64,000 nucleotides of DNA from Symbiodinium natans (Eukaryota > Sar > Dinophyceae > Suessiales > Symbiodiniaceae), in contig CAJNDS010002461.1 in assembly GCA_905221605.1 (NCBI GenBank), positions 62,001 to 126,000 of the forward strand, in the 5' to 3' direction. The translations under genes and the position numbers were made by a program. The notes under the pieces are model-generated. The model was given only the letters and a program-made list of their open reading frames with translations. It searched no databases and was not told the origin of the DNA. Positions 42,928-53,086 of the stretch are shown here, in pieces. How positions within the stretch are numbered: the first letter of the stretch is position 1; the number at the start of each line of letters is the position of its first letter.

Positions 42928-44295
42928 CTAGGGGTGCGGGGCACAGGCTTGGGCTGAAAGTTGGGGCTGAAGTATAAGCAAGAGGTGCGCAGCCTCCGTT
43001 TTTGCGGCCCCCAGCTCGAGCCTGGCCGCACGGTTGGGTTTAAGGGTTTGGGTCACGGTTGCAGGCTGAGGGCCGTCGCCCAAAGTCCGACCCCTGCCTG
43101 CCTCCCGGCTTCTTTTGCAAGTCGGTTTCTCTGCAGGAGCCTGGCAGACGCGGGTCGTTACGGCCTCACAAACTCTGGGCGAGAAGACAGATACCCATAG
43201 CCTCCCCTTGCCCACAAGCATCACGGAGACGAGCTTGGAGCTGAGCCTCCCCCACGCGCTCCCCACGCAGCATGAGCCCTGACGGATTTGGCAGGACGGC
43301 CTTCTTGCCGCTCACGGGTAAGCCCAAAACACGAAGCTTCTCCTGGAGCTCCGGAACCTGCGAGACCGACAACACACGCGCGGGCCGGACAAGGTCGAGG
43401 CACGCAGCTGTCCTTCAACTGGTCAACGTCTACCTGCCCAAAGGCAGACATTGTCAAGCAAACAGCGTGAAAGTCAGCCAAGCAAGAGTAGACAGCCTCC
43501 TCTCCTCCAGAGGCATGACGGAGACGAGCTTGGAGCTGAGCCTGCCCGCGTGGAGAAAAACAGCCGATGTTATGGCAGAACGGCCTTCTTCCCCGTCGTG
43601 GGCAAGCCCAAAAGACCAAGCTTCTCTTGGAGCTCCGGAACCTTGAGCTGGTCGATCTCAACCTGCCCAAGCAGGCTGACATATCAAGCGCAAGGCTGAG
43701 AGCCGAGGCAGAGAACCTCAGCGGGGCCCGGCTCTTGCTTCTCAACGTCAGCAAGCTTCCGCTTTCTGGATGCCGCAGTGGCCATGGTTTTTTGAACCAT
43801 CCTCGCGGCCAGCACGCTCTCCTTCTTCTCGGAGGAGCTCTCCAAAGGGATTTGGTGCAAACGGGCGCCTGTCGTGCCACATGTCTTCTGCGGTGCCCGC
43901 AGCACCTCCTGCTCTGTGTATCCGCGGTCAAGCCAGTGTCTCATCGGTCGCCAAGGTTTCTTCACAAGATGCTGCTGGCTGGCACGAACAACGAGTGTAA
44001 CTTGCTTGATAAGGAGGTGCTTGACCTTGTCAAAAGCCAAAGGGCCCCCGACTTCTCCCCTCAAAGCGGCCACGCTGCAGAAAAAAGCCGCAGAGTGTTG
44101 CGGATCGTCCAGCATGAGGTCGGAGTTCAGGTCACTGAGTGTGAGGTCGTGGGCGCGGAGGGAAGCAAGAACATTCCAACAAGAGCGGCAGGTCTTCTCG
44201 CCGCGGTGAGGCGCTGCCGGAGGCTCGTTGAGGTCTCGCACGCAAAGCCGGCAACGAAAAGCAACGGCCTCGTGCTTCTGCGCGGCCTTCTCAAA
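42928..44295 (-). CDS. SAP-repeat protein with N-terminal Cys-rich domain, seven exons
   Basis: Exons on the minus strand: 1 (from about 44,295 to 43,717), 2 (43,662-43,585), 3 (43,541-43,497), 4 (43,433-43,413), 5 (43,357-43,301), 6 (43,246-43,202), 7 (43,140 to a stop at 42,928). Exon 1 encodes CRLC-x17-CRSC, probably zinc binding, later the stretch PWRPMRHWLDRGYTEQEVL, and a basic end (SRKRKLADVEKQ). Exons 2-3 and 4-6 each encode one 41-residue SAP module; 31 of 41 residues agree. The SAP core is VPELQEKLxxLGLPxxGKK then AQLQARLR. SAP motifs bind DNA, often scaffold-attachment DNA, so a nuclear DNA-binding role is likely. Introns are 54, 43, 63, 55, 54 and 61 nt. The upstream end is uncertain because a satellite begins there, and exon 7 may be shorter than shown. 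Confidence 0.8.
43358..43412 (-). other. 55-nt GA-AG intron in SAP module 2 only
   Basis: The minus strand reads TTGAAG|GACAGCTGCG...GTCTCGCAG|GTTCCG. In module 1 the same codons, CTCAAG GTTCCG, are contiguous at 43,640 with no intron. A GA donor is rare in eukaryotes but known in dinoflagellates. The 21-nt micro-exon 4 lies just upstream. Confidence 0.8.
43542..43584 (-). other. 43-nt GC-AG intron in SAP module 1
   Basis: The minus strand reads AAGAAG|GCCGTTCTGCC...GCGGGCAG|GCTCAG. Removing it turns a premature stop into the SAP continuation KKAQLQARLR. The matching intron in module 2 (43,247-43,300, 54 nt) starts GCCGTCCTGCC, so it was duplicated with the module. Confidence 0.85.
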
Positions 44296-45772
44296 AGGGC
44301 TTGATGTTAGAGCTGGATTTTGGGATGTGCGGGGACGTGCGGGGGATGTGTGGGGCCCCCTTATAAAGGCACCCGGAAAACCTCCCAAAAAGGGCTTGAT
44401 TTTAGGGGTGTGGATTTTGGGATGCGCCGGGATGTGCGGGGGATGTGCGGGGGATGTGCGCGGATGTGCGGGCCATGTGTGGGGCCCCTTAAAAGGCACC
44501 TGGAAAACCCCCCAAAAAGGGCTTGATTTTAGGGGTGGATTTTGGGACGCACGGGGATGTGCGGGGGATGTGCGGGGGATGTGCGGGGATGTGCGGGCGA
44601 TGTGTGGGGCCATGTGTGGGGCCCCTTAAAAGGCACCTGGAAAACCCCCCAAAAAGGGCTTGATTTTAGGGGTGGATTTTGGGATGCGCGGGGATGTGCG
44701 GGGGATTGCGGGGGATGTGCGGGGATGTGCGGGCGATGTGTGGGGCCCCTCGGGGTATACCTGAAAAACCGCGTGTGGTGCCCCTTGGGAGGCACCTGAA
44801 AAACCCCTCAAAAGGGCTTGATTTCAGAGCTGGATTTTAGGATGCGCGGGGACGTGCGGGGGTTGTGCGGGGGATGTGCGCGGATGTGCAGGTCATGTGT
44901 GGGGCCCCCTTAAAGGCACCCGGAAAACCCCCCAAAAAGGGCTTGATTTTAGGGGTGGATTTTGATGCGCGGGGGATGCGCGGGGGATGTGCGCCGATGT
45001 GCGGGCCATGTGTGGGGCCCCTTTTAAAGGCACCTGGAAAACTCCCCAAAAAGGGCTTGATTTTAGGGGTGGATTTTGGGATGCGCGGGGATGCGCGGGG
45101 GATGCGCGGGGGATGCGCGGGGGATGTGCGGGGGATGTGCGGGGATGTGCGGGCGATGTGTGGGGGAGGCACCTGGAAAACCCCCCCAAAAAGGGCTTGA
45201 TTTTAGGGGTGGATTTTGGGATGTGCGGGGGATGTGCGGGGGATGTGCGGGGATGTGCGGGCGATGTGTGGGGCCCCTCGACATATACCTGAAAAACCGC
45301 GTGCAGTGCCCCTTGGGAGGCACCTGAAAAACCCCTCAAAAGGGCTTGATTTTAGAGCTGGATTTTAGGATGCGCGGGGACGTGCGGGGGTTGTGCGGGG
45401 GATGTGCGCGGATGTGCGGGCCATGTGTGGGGCCCCTGAAAAGGCGCCTGGAAAACTCCCCAAAAAGGGCTTGATTTTAGGGGTGGATTTTGGGATGCGC
45501 GGGGGATGTGCGGGGATGTGCGGGCGATGTGTGCGGCCCCCCAAAAGAGCTTGATTCTAGGTTTATATTTTGGGATGTGCGGGGGATGTGCGGGGGATGT
45601 GCGGGGGATGTGCGCGGATGTGCGGGCCATGTGTGGGGCCCCTTAAAAGGCACCTGGAAAACCCCCCAAAAAGGGCTTGATTTTAGGGGTGGATTTTGGG
45701 ATGCGCGGGGATGTGCGGGGGATGTGCGGGGGATGTGCGGGCGATGTGTGGGGCCTTTTGGGAGGCAGCTAT
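44296..45772. repeat. G-rich satellite, about 11-12 units of 115-160 bp
   Basis: The unit has AAAAAGGGCTTGATTTTAGG, GGTGGATTTTGGGATG, then a variable number of 11-bp GGGGGATGTGC words, then GGGCCATGTGTGGGGCCCC, TTAAAAGGCACCTGGAAAAC. GGGCTTGATTT marks recur near 44,297, 44,393, 44,519, 44,657, 44,815, 44,939, 45,054, 45,194, 45,342, 45,467 and 45,675. Some units use a second tail (CGGGGTATACCTGAAAAACC). The array abuts exon 1 of the SAP gene. The Pro/His-rich or Gly/Cys-rich frames in it are artefacts. Confidence 0.95.
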
Positions 45773-45794
45773 ACCTTCAAACCCTGGCACCAAG

Positions 45795-46362
45795 GCATTG
45801 GACCGAAAACCCGAAAGCCTAAACCCTGAGGCCCTAAACCCTAACCCTAAACCCAAAAGCCCAAAGCCCAACCCCCAAACCTTGTTCCAGCCTCGCCCTT
45901 CGGAGTCTGCTCCCGGCCCCTCGAGCCGCCTGAAAGGCCAGGTGAGAGGCACCCGGGGGGCTTCATAGGGTTTACGGTTTAGCTTCATGGGGTTTCTTGT
46001 TCAGGGTTTCGGAGTTTAGGGTTTAGGGTGTAGAGGGGTTTAGGATTTAAGGTTTAGGGGTTCAGGGTTTGGGGTTGAGGGCTCCAGAGCTTTAGGGTTT
46101 AGGGGTGCAGGGGTTCAGGGTGTAGAGGTTAAGGGGTTTAGTGGCTTAGGGGGCTTATGAGTTGTTAAAAGCTTGCTTGAGGGCTGGAATGATTTTGAGG
46201 GCTTAGAAATGGGAGGGGGGGGTTTGGGGTTTGAAAGGTTTAAGGCTAAGGGTTGCATGTTGGTTTGAGGGTTCGAGACTTGCAGGGTTTAGGCTGAGTG
46301 CGTTCAAAGGGCTCAAGCTGTACGGAAGCTTCCCAGGTGACGGATGGAAGCTTCAGGCTACA
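45795..46362. repeat. Degenerate telomere-like block
   Basis: CCCTAAACCCTAACCCTAAA at 45,828-45,860, then from 45,965 a long run of GGGTTTAGGGTTTAGG-like words in the opposite orientation, increasingly diverged to about 46,300. Opposite orientations meet here. No gene is supported. Confidence 0.75.
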
Positions 46363-47088
46363 TATCAAAACAGGAGAGAAGCCCCGAAGGCTGAGGCATT
46401 GTCAACACCCAAAACTCCTGAAAGAACCCTAAACCCTAAACCCTAAAGCCTAAACCCGTAAACCCTAAACCCCAAACCCTAAGCCCTAAACCCTAAACCC
46501 TGGCGCCCCAAAAGCCCACGCGCCCGAAAAGAGCCGGTCCTGTGTTGATTCCAAGAGCTGCCGAGATCGCCGCATCGTGCCCCTTGCCCCCTGGCGCGAG
46601 GGCTATCAAAACAGGAGAGAAGTCCCGAAGGCTGAGGCATTGTCAACACCCAAAACTCCTGAAAGAACCCTAAACCCTAAACCCTAAAGCCCAAAACCGT
46701 AAACCCTAAACCCCAAACCCTAAGCCCTAAACCCTAAACCCTGGCGCCCCAAAAGCCCACGCGCCCGAAAAGAGCCGGTCCTGTGTTGATTCCAAGAGCT
46801 GCCGAGATCGCCGCATCGTGCCCCTTGCCCCCTGGCGCGAGGGCTATCAAAACAGGAGAGAAGTCCCGAAGGCTGAGGCATTGTCAACACCCAAAACTCC
46901 TGAAAGAACCCTAAACCCTAAACCCTAAAGCCTAAAACCGTAAACCCTAAACCCCAAACCCTAAGCCCTAAACCCTAAACCCTGGCGCCCCAAAAGCCCA
47001 CGCGCCCGAAAAGAGCCGGTCCTGTGTTGATTCCAAGAGCTGCCGAGATCGCCGCATCGTGCCCCTTGCCCCCTGGCGCGAGGGCTAT
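46363..47088. repeat. Three tandem 241-bp repeats, each with a telomere-like core
   Basis: Units start (TATCAAAACAGGAGAGAAG) at 46,363, 46,604 and 46,845, and the array ends at about 47,088 (GGGCTATCA). Copies are almost identical. Each contains about 80 bp of CCCTAAACCCTAAACCCTAA type sequence with shared variants, followed by GCGCC and a unique stretch (GAGCCGGTCCTGTGTTGATT). Confidence 0.97.
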
Positions 47089-47404
47089 CAGGCCGAACCC
47101 GAAGCTTCATGTTTATACACTTGATATATATACATATTATAGATTCATTCAGGGAACGAAAACCCTAAGAACAGGGAATGAGGGCTTACTCTGGATCCTA
47201 GCCTCCTTCCTGCTTGATGTTGGGCTTCTAGCGATGGCTCGAACACGTCTTGCACGGCACCGTTCTGCCTGAGGGCCGTTGGTTGATGGAGACGATGGCG
47301 GGACACGTGGCCTCGGCACATTGAGGGGCCCGCAGCCCCTGACACGTCGAAGTCGAAAATGCGGTCTTCAATATCGAGTCTCGATCCTGCAGGCAGTATG
47401 TGAG

Positions 47405-47660
47405 CGCAAGTAGAGGCCTTGTGCTGCAGAAGAAGAAGTAGGAGCGCGGATAGCATCAAATCTGTTGGCGCCCAACGGAGCCCTGGAGGGGATGGAAAGA
47501 TTACGAAGGGTACAAAGGGCAGGCAAGAAGGCCAAAACAATTGGTGACCGCGGCCTGCTTGGATCCTTCATCAAGTCCATGGAACAAAGCCAGATGCGGG
47601 TTGCATCAACAGCACTGAGCGCGGTTGTGGCTTCAACGATCTTCGCGGTAGCACCTGCAG
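47405..47660 (+). CDS. Candidate exon ending in a GT donor
   Basis: After a stop (TAG, about 47,412) the plus strand is open to CACCTGCAG|GTACCT at 47,660. It encodes GARIASNLLAPNGALEGMER, LRRVQRAGKKAKTIGDRGLL and then GSFIKSMEQSQMRVASTALS with a hydrophobic end. Composition and the donor make it one of the better candidate exons. The last 20 residues could be a membrane segment. No family is recognised. A minus-strand frame over 47,145-47,540 (RLDIEDRIFDFDVSGAAGPS) is also protein-like and probably belongs to another exon at 47,300-47,400. Confidence 0.4.
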
Positions 47661-47998
47661 GTACCTCGCATGGACATCAATAGGGAATGAAAATGAACAG
47701 CAATCTGCCGCCCAATGCCTGTGCACAGAAAGTCTGACCAGAAAGGGCACAAACACCTCGAAGGGATTAAATGACATGAAGGAAAACATCTTCATGAGCT
47801 GCATGCACTATTCGCTTGCCTTCCAAGACGTACAGCACAGCTGGAAAGGCAGATGCTCCGCGTCGCCTCTGACAAACGTGCAGGCTTTCAAACGAACCTA
47901 GTTGACCTAGTTGCAACGAAGCACAAGGCTAACACGGCACGCCTTGAGATGGCCCCAGCGTCAAGAAGCACGTCCGCAGGACCATGCACAGATATCAT

Positions 47999-48091
47999 GC
48001 GCTGTGTACCATGTGCTGTGTACCATGCGCTGTGTACCATGTGCTGTGTACCATGTGCTGTGTACCATGTGCTGTGTACCATGTGCTGTGT
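47999..48091. repeat. 14-bp minisatellite, about 6.5 copies
   Basis: Unit TGTACCATGTGCTG with single-base variants. Open frames encode a 14-residue Cys-rich repeat on each strand because 3 x 14 bp completes a codon cycle. These are not counted as genes. Confidence 0.95.
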
Positions 48092-48429
48092 AGAGACAAG
48101 ACAACCTGTCATGGAGCCACAAATTGCAATCAGGCTCACACCAGTCCAGCCACGAAAGCAACAAAGCCTCTGCCACCATGTCCTTCTTATCTTGACTCCC
48201 GCACTCAGCCTGAATACACGAAGATAATGGAGTTGGCCACAACAAGATTCCCTGTCAGGGCAAAGTGAGGGCAAGTAGAACCCAGATCCAAAGGCTTGCG
48301 TGCTGCCCTTCCAAGCCTTGACCAGGGCGCAACTGCAAAAATTTGCTCTGCATAGAGTACAAAGGCTCAGAATAAGGGGAGCCAAGAGCAGCGGCACCAG
48401 CGAACAGCATGTAACACGTACAGTGATGT

Positions 48430-48508
48430 GGGCTAAACGCTGTCAGTGCGGACCAAGCGCTGTTAGTGCGGACCAAACGCTGTTAGTGCGGGCTAAACGC
48501 TGTTAGTT
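48430..48508. repeat. 20-bp tandem repeat, four copies
   Basis: Unit GCGGACCAAACGCTGTTAGT with variants (GGGCTAAACGCTGTCAGT). It lies directly before the short-repeat field at 48,530. Confidence 0.93.
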
Positions 48509-48529
48509 GGAACACTGCGTTGCACTATG

Positions 48530-49790
48530 TAGGGTCTAACTTTGCTTAGTGTCCCTGCATATAGGTCCAAATTGTTTGGTGTCCCACGACATCGACTCTA
48601 AACTTGCTTAGTGTCCCACTATATGGGGTCTGACTTGCTCAGTGTCGCATAATTTAGTCTACATGTCCTTCGTGTTCCACTTATTCTAGAGAACCGAAAA
48701 TATAAAGGGCCGAAGTTGTGGGATACTAAGCAAATTCCGACCCTTTATAATGGGGTACTAAGACGCTAAGCAAATGTTGGCCCTGTATTGGAACCCTCAA
48801 AGAATTTGAGCCCCATATAGTGGGACACGAAGCTCATCTAGATATGCAGTGGGATACTAAGCAAATTGGAACCCTACATAGTATCCACAAGATTCGGCCC
48901 TTTCCCAAATCTTGCTTAGTTTCCTAGTGTCTCACGTCTCACTATTTAGGGCCGGAATTTGCATAGTATCCCACTACATATCTAGTTTAGCTTAGTCCCA
49001 CTTTGTAGAGTCTATTTTGTTAGCATGCACTATATACGGTCGAAATTTGCGAAGTATCCACTATCTATTTTCCTTATGTCCCATTATACAGGGCCAAAAT
49101 ATGCTTAGTGTCCCACAATGTAGGATCTAATTTTGCTTAGGACCCAGCTATATAGGGTCCAAAGTTGATTAGGTCTGAAGTGCTTTCTGTAGGGTCAAAA
49201 TTTGCTTAGTGTCCAACTACAACAATTCTAAATTGCTCAGTGTCTCGCAAAATGGGGTCTGAATTTGCTTGGTGTCCCACTTTGTCGGGACTACATTTGC
49301 GCAGTGTCCCACTATATTGGACATTCATTTGCTTAGTGTCCCGCTATATAGGGCCGAATTCTGCTGAGCTACTGTGCCACTATGTACGGCCAAAGATTGC
49401 TGAGTGGCCATTATATAGGGTTTAAATTCGCTGAGAGTCCCACTATATAGGGTCTATATAGGGTCTGTCCCCCAATTCAGGTTTCAAAACTAGCCTAGTT
49501 TCCCACTTTATGGCCCCTCAGTGAATTTGAGCCCTATCTAGTGGGGTGCTGAGCTAATCATGCAGCGGGGCACTAAGCAAATTCAACCCTATATAATGAG
49601 ATACGAAGCAACATTAGACCGTATACTAGTGGGACGCTAAGCAATTTTAGGCCATATATAGTAAGCAAATTTAGACCCCATATCATGGAACACTAGGCAG
49701 ATTTAGGCTCCCGCTATACAGGTATAAATGCTTACTGTCCCTCCAAAATGGGCCTAAACTTGCTTCGTGTCCCGAAAAAAAAAAGATCTA
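48530..49790. repeat. Short-repeat field (core TTTGCTTAGTGTCCCACTAT), both orientations
   Basis: The same degenerate unit as at 35,440-36,140, here in blocks that change strand: forward about 48,530-48,690, reverse (GGGACACTAAGCAAAT) about 48,710-48,890, forward 48,900-49,500, reverse 49,510-49,700, then forward. Some 30 diverged copies are present. No coding capacity. Confidence 0.9.
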
Positions 49791-50213
49791 AAGTTCAGGC
49801 TGCAAACTTAAACATCACTTGGTTACATGGCGGGGTCTCCCCACCTCCCTGCCAGCACTCTCGCTCGTCTGCGAGAAGGACATGGTAATCGCCTCCGGCG
49901 TGACTTGCGATGAAGGGGCTCAGCGGCACTCGAGGAAGGGTCTAAGGGATCCAGAGAGAGGCCAAGTGGGTTCTTGAACTCGGCGAGGTGCCGGTAATTT
50001 CATGGCCAGGAGATTCAAGAGCTCTTAGCCTTCTTGACGAATTCATGGTGGTAGGGACTCATCGACAGCTCGTTCAGGACGGTTCCCACCTGAACAAAGC
50101 CGCAATAGCACGGACTGGGTTATGATCTTCAGCACATGGGAACCTTGAGACAGGCAAAGTGGATAAAGTATGCAAGTCCTTGTGTCCAAGGTCCTATACT
50201 CCATGCAATGGGG
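49791..50213. other. No supported gene
   Basis: Unique sequence without open frames of note or repeats. Confidence 0.4.
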
Positions 50214-50779
50214 CTAAAGCGAGTATGTCCAAGCGAGCGCCTCTTCTGCATTCATGGTCACGAAGTACTCCTGTACATTGATACTCACCAGAGAGACCCT
50301 TTGATCTGAACAAGCGTGCCGAGGGCTACATGAAAGGTCTGCATGCTTTGGAACTTCTTCTACGAACTCCAACAGCTCGCGAAGGAAAACCGGCTCTGTC
50401 CTCAATGCACCGGCCAGCTGCATGTTTGAAGGCTTTCAGCTCCTCTGCAGAATGATCAAAGCGAAGCACATGCAAGTCTGGAAGCAATTCGTGTCTCTTG
50501 CTGTAACGGTGCTTGTAGCTCAATTGGACCCGCCTGCACAGTCTTCTCCAGCATCTCATGGAACTCGGGTGAGACCGGAACCTGTGGTTTCCGGGAAGTC
50601 TCTTTGAGGCCTCTCCGAGAAAGAGCTTCTTTAGAGACTTCTTTAGACACTTTGGGGCTCCATCGCGGGGCTTCGGGCTTCAGGGTCCGCCTTGAAAGCT
50701 CCGAGGATGCAGTGCTTAGGCAAACGCCAGGCTGGAGCACCTTTGTCCTACGCATGCTATGGTAGCCTCCGGTGGCCAT
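50214..50779 (-). pseudogene. Coding-like region spread over three frames
   Basis: Downward on the minus strand: frame a reads VPVSPEFHEMLEKTVQAGPI, frame b continues SYKHRYSKRHELLPDLHVLR and FDHSAEELKAFKHAAG, and frame c continues ALRTEPVFLRELLEFVEEVP. Together they would form a smooth hydrophilic protein with two frame shifts at about 50,525 and 50,430. No intron-like sequence separates frames b and c, so a decayed gene or indels are likely. The family is not recognised. Confidence 0.4.
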
Positions 50780-52184
50780 GAGCAGGAGTCAAGCTTCTGG
50801 AAACATTGGCTGCGCTTCAGGCTAGATCTGCGTATCTCCTCCTCATCGCCACAACCTGCGTTCAACGGGTTTTCCCGTTGCTCCACCACGGACAGAGAAG
50901 GCTGGGATGTGACCAAGGAGATGTCGCGACTGACTGTTTTGTGTTACTTGCACGGGTTGTCTCAGAGCACGTAGCACTACGCCTCCAACTGCTATTAAGA
51001 ATCTCCACCCCTACGATGCCACAAGCTTGTTCTACTGCCACTGGATGCCTCTAACAGTGCAAATGCTGCAATATTGCTAGTACCATTCCACATGCTTGCC
51101 ACCATTTCTAGAACCGCAGCATTCACACAGCCACCACGAGGCAGATGGGGAGCTCAGGTTCGCTTCTCCAAGGTCTGTTGCCATCCTCCTCCAGCAGCAA
51201 TATGTACTCCCGCTTCTGTCCGACACGCCCATCCCGTTAGCTTCCGGGATGGGCCAAGGGCCCTTCGATGAAATTTGGAGGCATGCAGCCACCCGCGCTG
51301 CGCATAAGGCTTCGCAATCCCATCTGCTGGCATGAATGAAGAACCTGCTGTGGCCCTCAGGCTCCTACAGCCTTAGCTTTCAAGCATGGGAAGCATGGCT
51401 ATCACCTAGAACTTGCGTGGCTTCGCGGCTGCCATGCCGAGTCACACCCTTGTCCCAAGCCAGCTCTACAACTCCAATGCCGGTGGAAAGCCCTTGTAAC
51501 GGAGCCGATGCCGACGCGAGGAAACTGCCTGCCCTGATTTCCGAAGGCGCTGCCTTCTAGGATCTCGAGATGAGTGGCTTGAGATCCCGGAGGCCAAACT
51601 TGACTCCCAATTCTGGAATTCTTCCTGTACCGGTACCTTCTTCGGGCTTCGATCATCAGGTGCCCTTGTTCTCCTCCCATTAGGCACCTGATGAATGCAT
51701 AGGTCATTTAACAATTTTGGCAATCACATGGTGCAGATCCACATGAATGGTGGCACCAAATGGCCTGAACATGCTCTTCTTGCGATAAGGGCTGCCAAAA
51801 ATCAGTGTCAACACTACTGTCAATTCGTCAGTGCGCATGTCAGGTCACCAGTTCGTGTGCCTCACCGAATTAACTTGCATCGAATTTGGCCGCCTCACGA
51901 TGCAGATCTGTCTTCCACAGGTAGACCAGAAGGACTCCAGTGTTACATGACACAGCTACAGTTGACTGCACCGGGCAGCATCCTAATCAAGTGTTGGCCT
52001 CTCCTACGTATTGATCTGACTCACCACCATGGACAGTGTCATGCTTCGGGCTTGTGCCTTCGCCTCCCTCTATTTCAAGAGTCGCGTAGCCTAGCCCACA
52101 ATGACCACGGTCACGCAATGCCATGGTGTCAGACTCCCTCGTGCAGGCGTCTGTCATTCAACGCAGGCTGCTGGCAATTGGCAG

Positions 52185-52335
52185 ATGTGCTGCAAGATCT
52201 TCTGCAGCTCTCGTGCAAATTCGACAAACATCCTACCGCCACTGGCTCAAATCTCCCTCAGCCACCGTAAACGGCATCTCTGTATCTTTCGTGCGGATGC
52301 CACGAATCTCAGCTAGGCGCCGGCACTGCCTGGGA
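52185..52335 (-). CDS. Candidate exons downstream of the 161-codon ORF
   Basis: Minus-strand codons read RRLAEIRGIRTKDTEMPFTV then AEGDLSQWR and a stop, after which another frame reads FVEFARELQKILQHICQLPA. Both are protein-like and lie 50-200 bp below the 161-codon ORF on the same strand. They may be further exons or a decayed tail of that gene. Confidence 0.33.
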
Positions 52336-52381
52336 AGAATGTGAATTGTCAAGTGCAAAGCACAGTACTCTGACAAGACCA

Positions 52382-52867
52382 CTACATGCAGAACTCAAGA
52401 AACTTGCCATCGCAGTTGCTGGCAAGCTTGTTAAAGTCAACGCAAGGGGTTGAGCAAGTGATGCAGTATCGAGCATAGAATCGCATGCCCTCTTCGCGCT
52501 GCCCTCTGTTTGAAGTTAACCGTGACTCTTCAAGGACATCTTGCTCCAGCCACAGTGGCAGCAACTTCTCCCGCGAGATGCAAACTTCCGACAACTCCTC
52601 ATTGGCGAAATCATCACCTGTAGACCAAGGCAGGCCCGAAGGCAAGTGCTCCGAAAAGATGTGTACTGTGCAAACTTGATAGCATAACAATTCACTAGGA
52701 AAGGCCCAGCCTGTTTGAGTGGCCATGGTAACCATCACCTTCTCCGCCTGACTCTCCTGCAGCTCCCTCCCCGACCCCCGCAGGAACGAGCAAGGAGTTC
52801 CAATCACCACAAAGGGGGCGATGCAAGCATTAACGGCATTGGCCCAAGATGGTTCAGGACTTTTCAC
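52382..52867 (-). CDS. Unrecognised protein, 161-codon open exon
   Basis: This is one of the most protein-like stretches in the right third of the window: ACIAPFVVIGTPCSFLRGSG, a middle with WAFPSELLCYQVCTVHIFSE, and an acidic-basic second half (REKLLPLWLEQDVLEESRLT) with several Cys near the end. There is no ATG at the start, so it is probably an internal exon. The frame upstream on the same strand (52,886-53,086, FLNPPEVEAPQAQLCKSQV) may be the previous exon. The Cys pairs near the C-terminus might bind metal. No family is recognised. Confidence 0.45.
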   Translation of the reverse strand: MKSPEPSWANAVNACIAPFVVIGTPCSFLRGSGRELQESQAEKVMVTMATQTGWAFPSELLCYQVCTVHIFSEHLPSGLPWSTGDDFANEELSEVCISREKLLPLWLEQDVLEESRLTSNRGQREEGMRFYARYCITCSTPCVDFNKLASNCDGKFLEFCM

Positions 52868-52885
52868 TTAACAGAGGCTTAACAA

Positions 52886-53086
52886 CTAGTCCTCGAGGTG
52901 GCTATGGAGCAGCACAGTCATGGGACTGGAAGGGAGCAATGGCGCAGCCACCTGAGACTTACAGAGCTGGGCTTGAGGAGCTTCAACTTCTGGAGGATTG
53001 AGAAACACAACGGGCCTTTTTTTCAGCTTTCGGGGTCTTCGGTTCGGGCCCTTGGAGAAGACTGTGTGGATTGTGCAGGAGGGCAT
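52886..53086 (-). CDS. Candidate upstream exon
   Basis: The minus strand reads KGPNRRPRKLKKRPVVFLNP then PEVEAPQAQLCKSQVAAPLL, ending at a stop 18 bp above the start of the 161-codon frame. It is basic at first, then Pro/Ala-rich. It is plausible as the preceding exon. Unassigned. Confidence 0.28.
   Translation of the reverse strand: MPSCTIHTVFSKGPNRRPRKLKKRPVVFLNPPEVEAPQAQLCKSQVAAPLLPSSPMTVLLHSHLED

Noticed and set aside
44296-45822. Pro/His-rich and Gly/Cys-rich ORFs of 80-150 codons in the G-rich satellite
   Set aside because: They translate the 11-bp words in every frame and on both strands, with no start context or conservation.
47853-48397. ORFs of 94-169 codons across the 14-bp minisatellite
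   Set aside because: The repeated part encodes the same peptide in shifted frames on both strands, and the flanks are not convincing.
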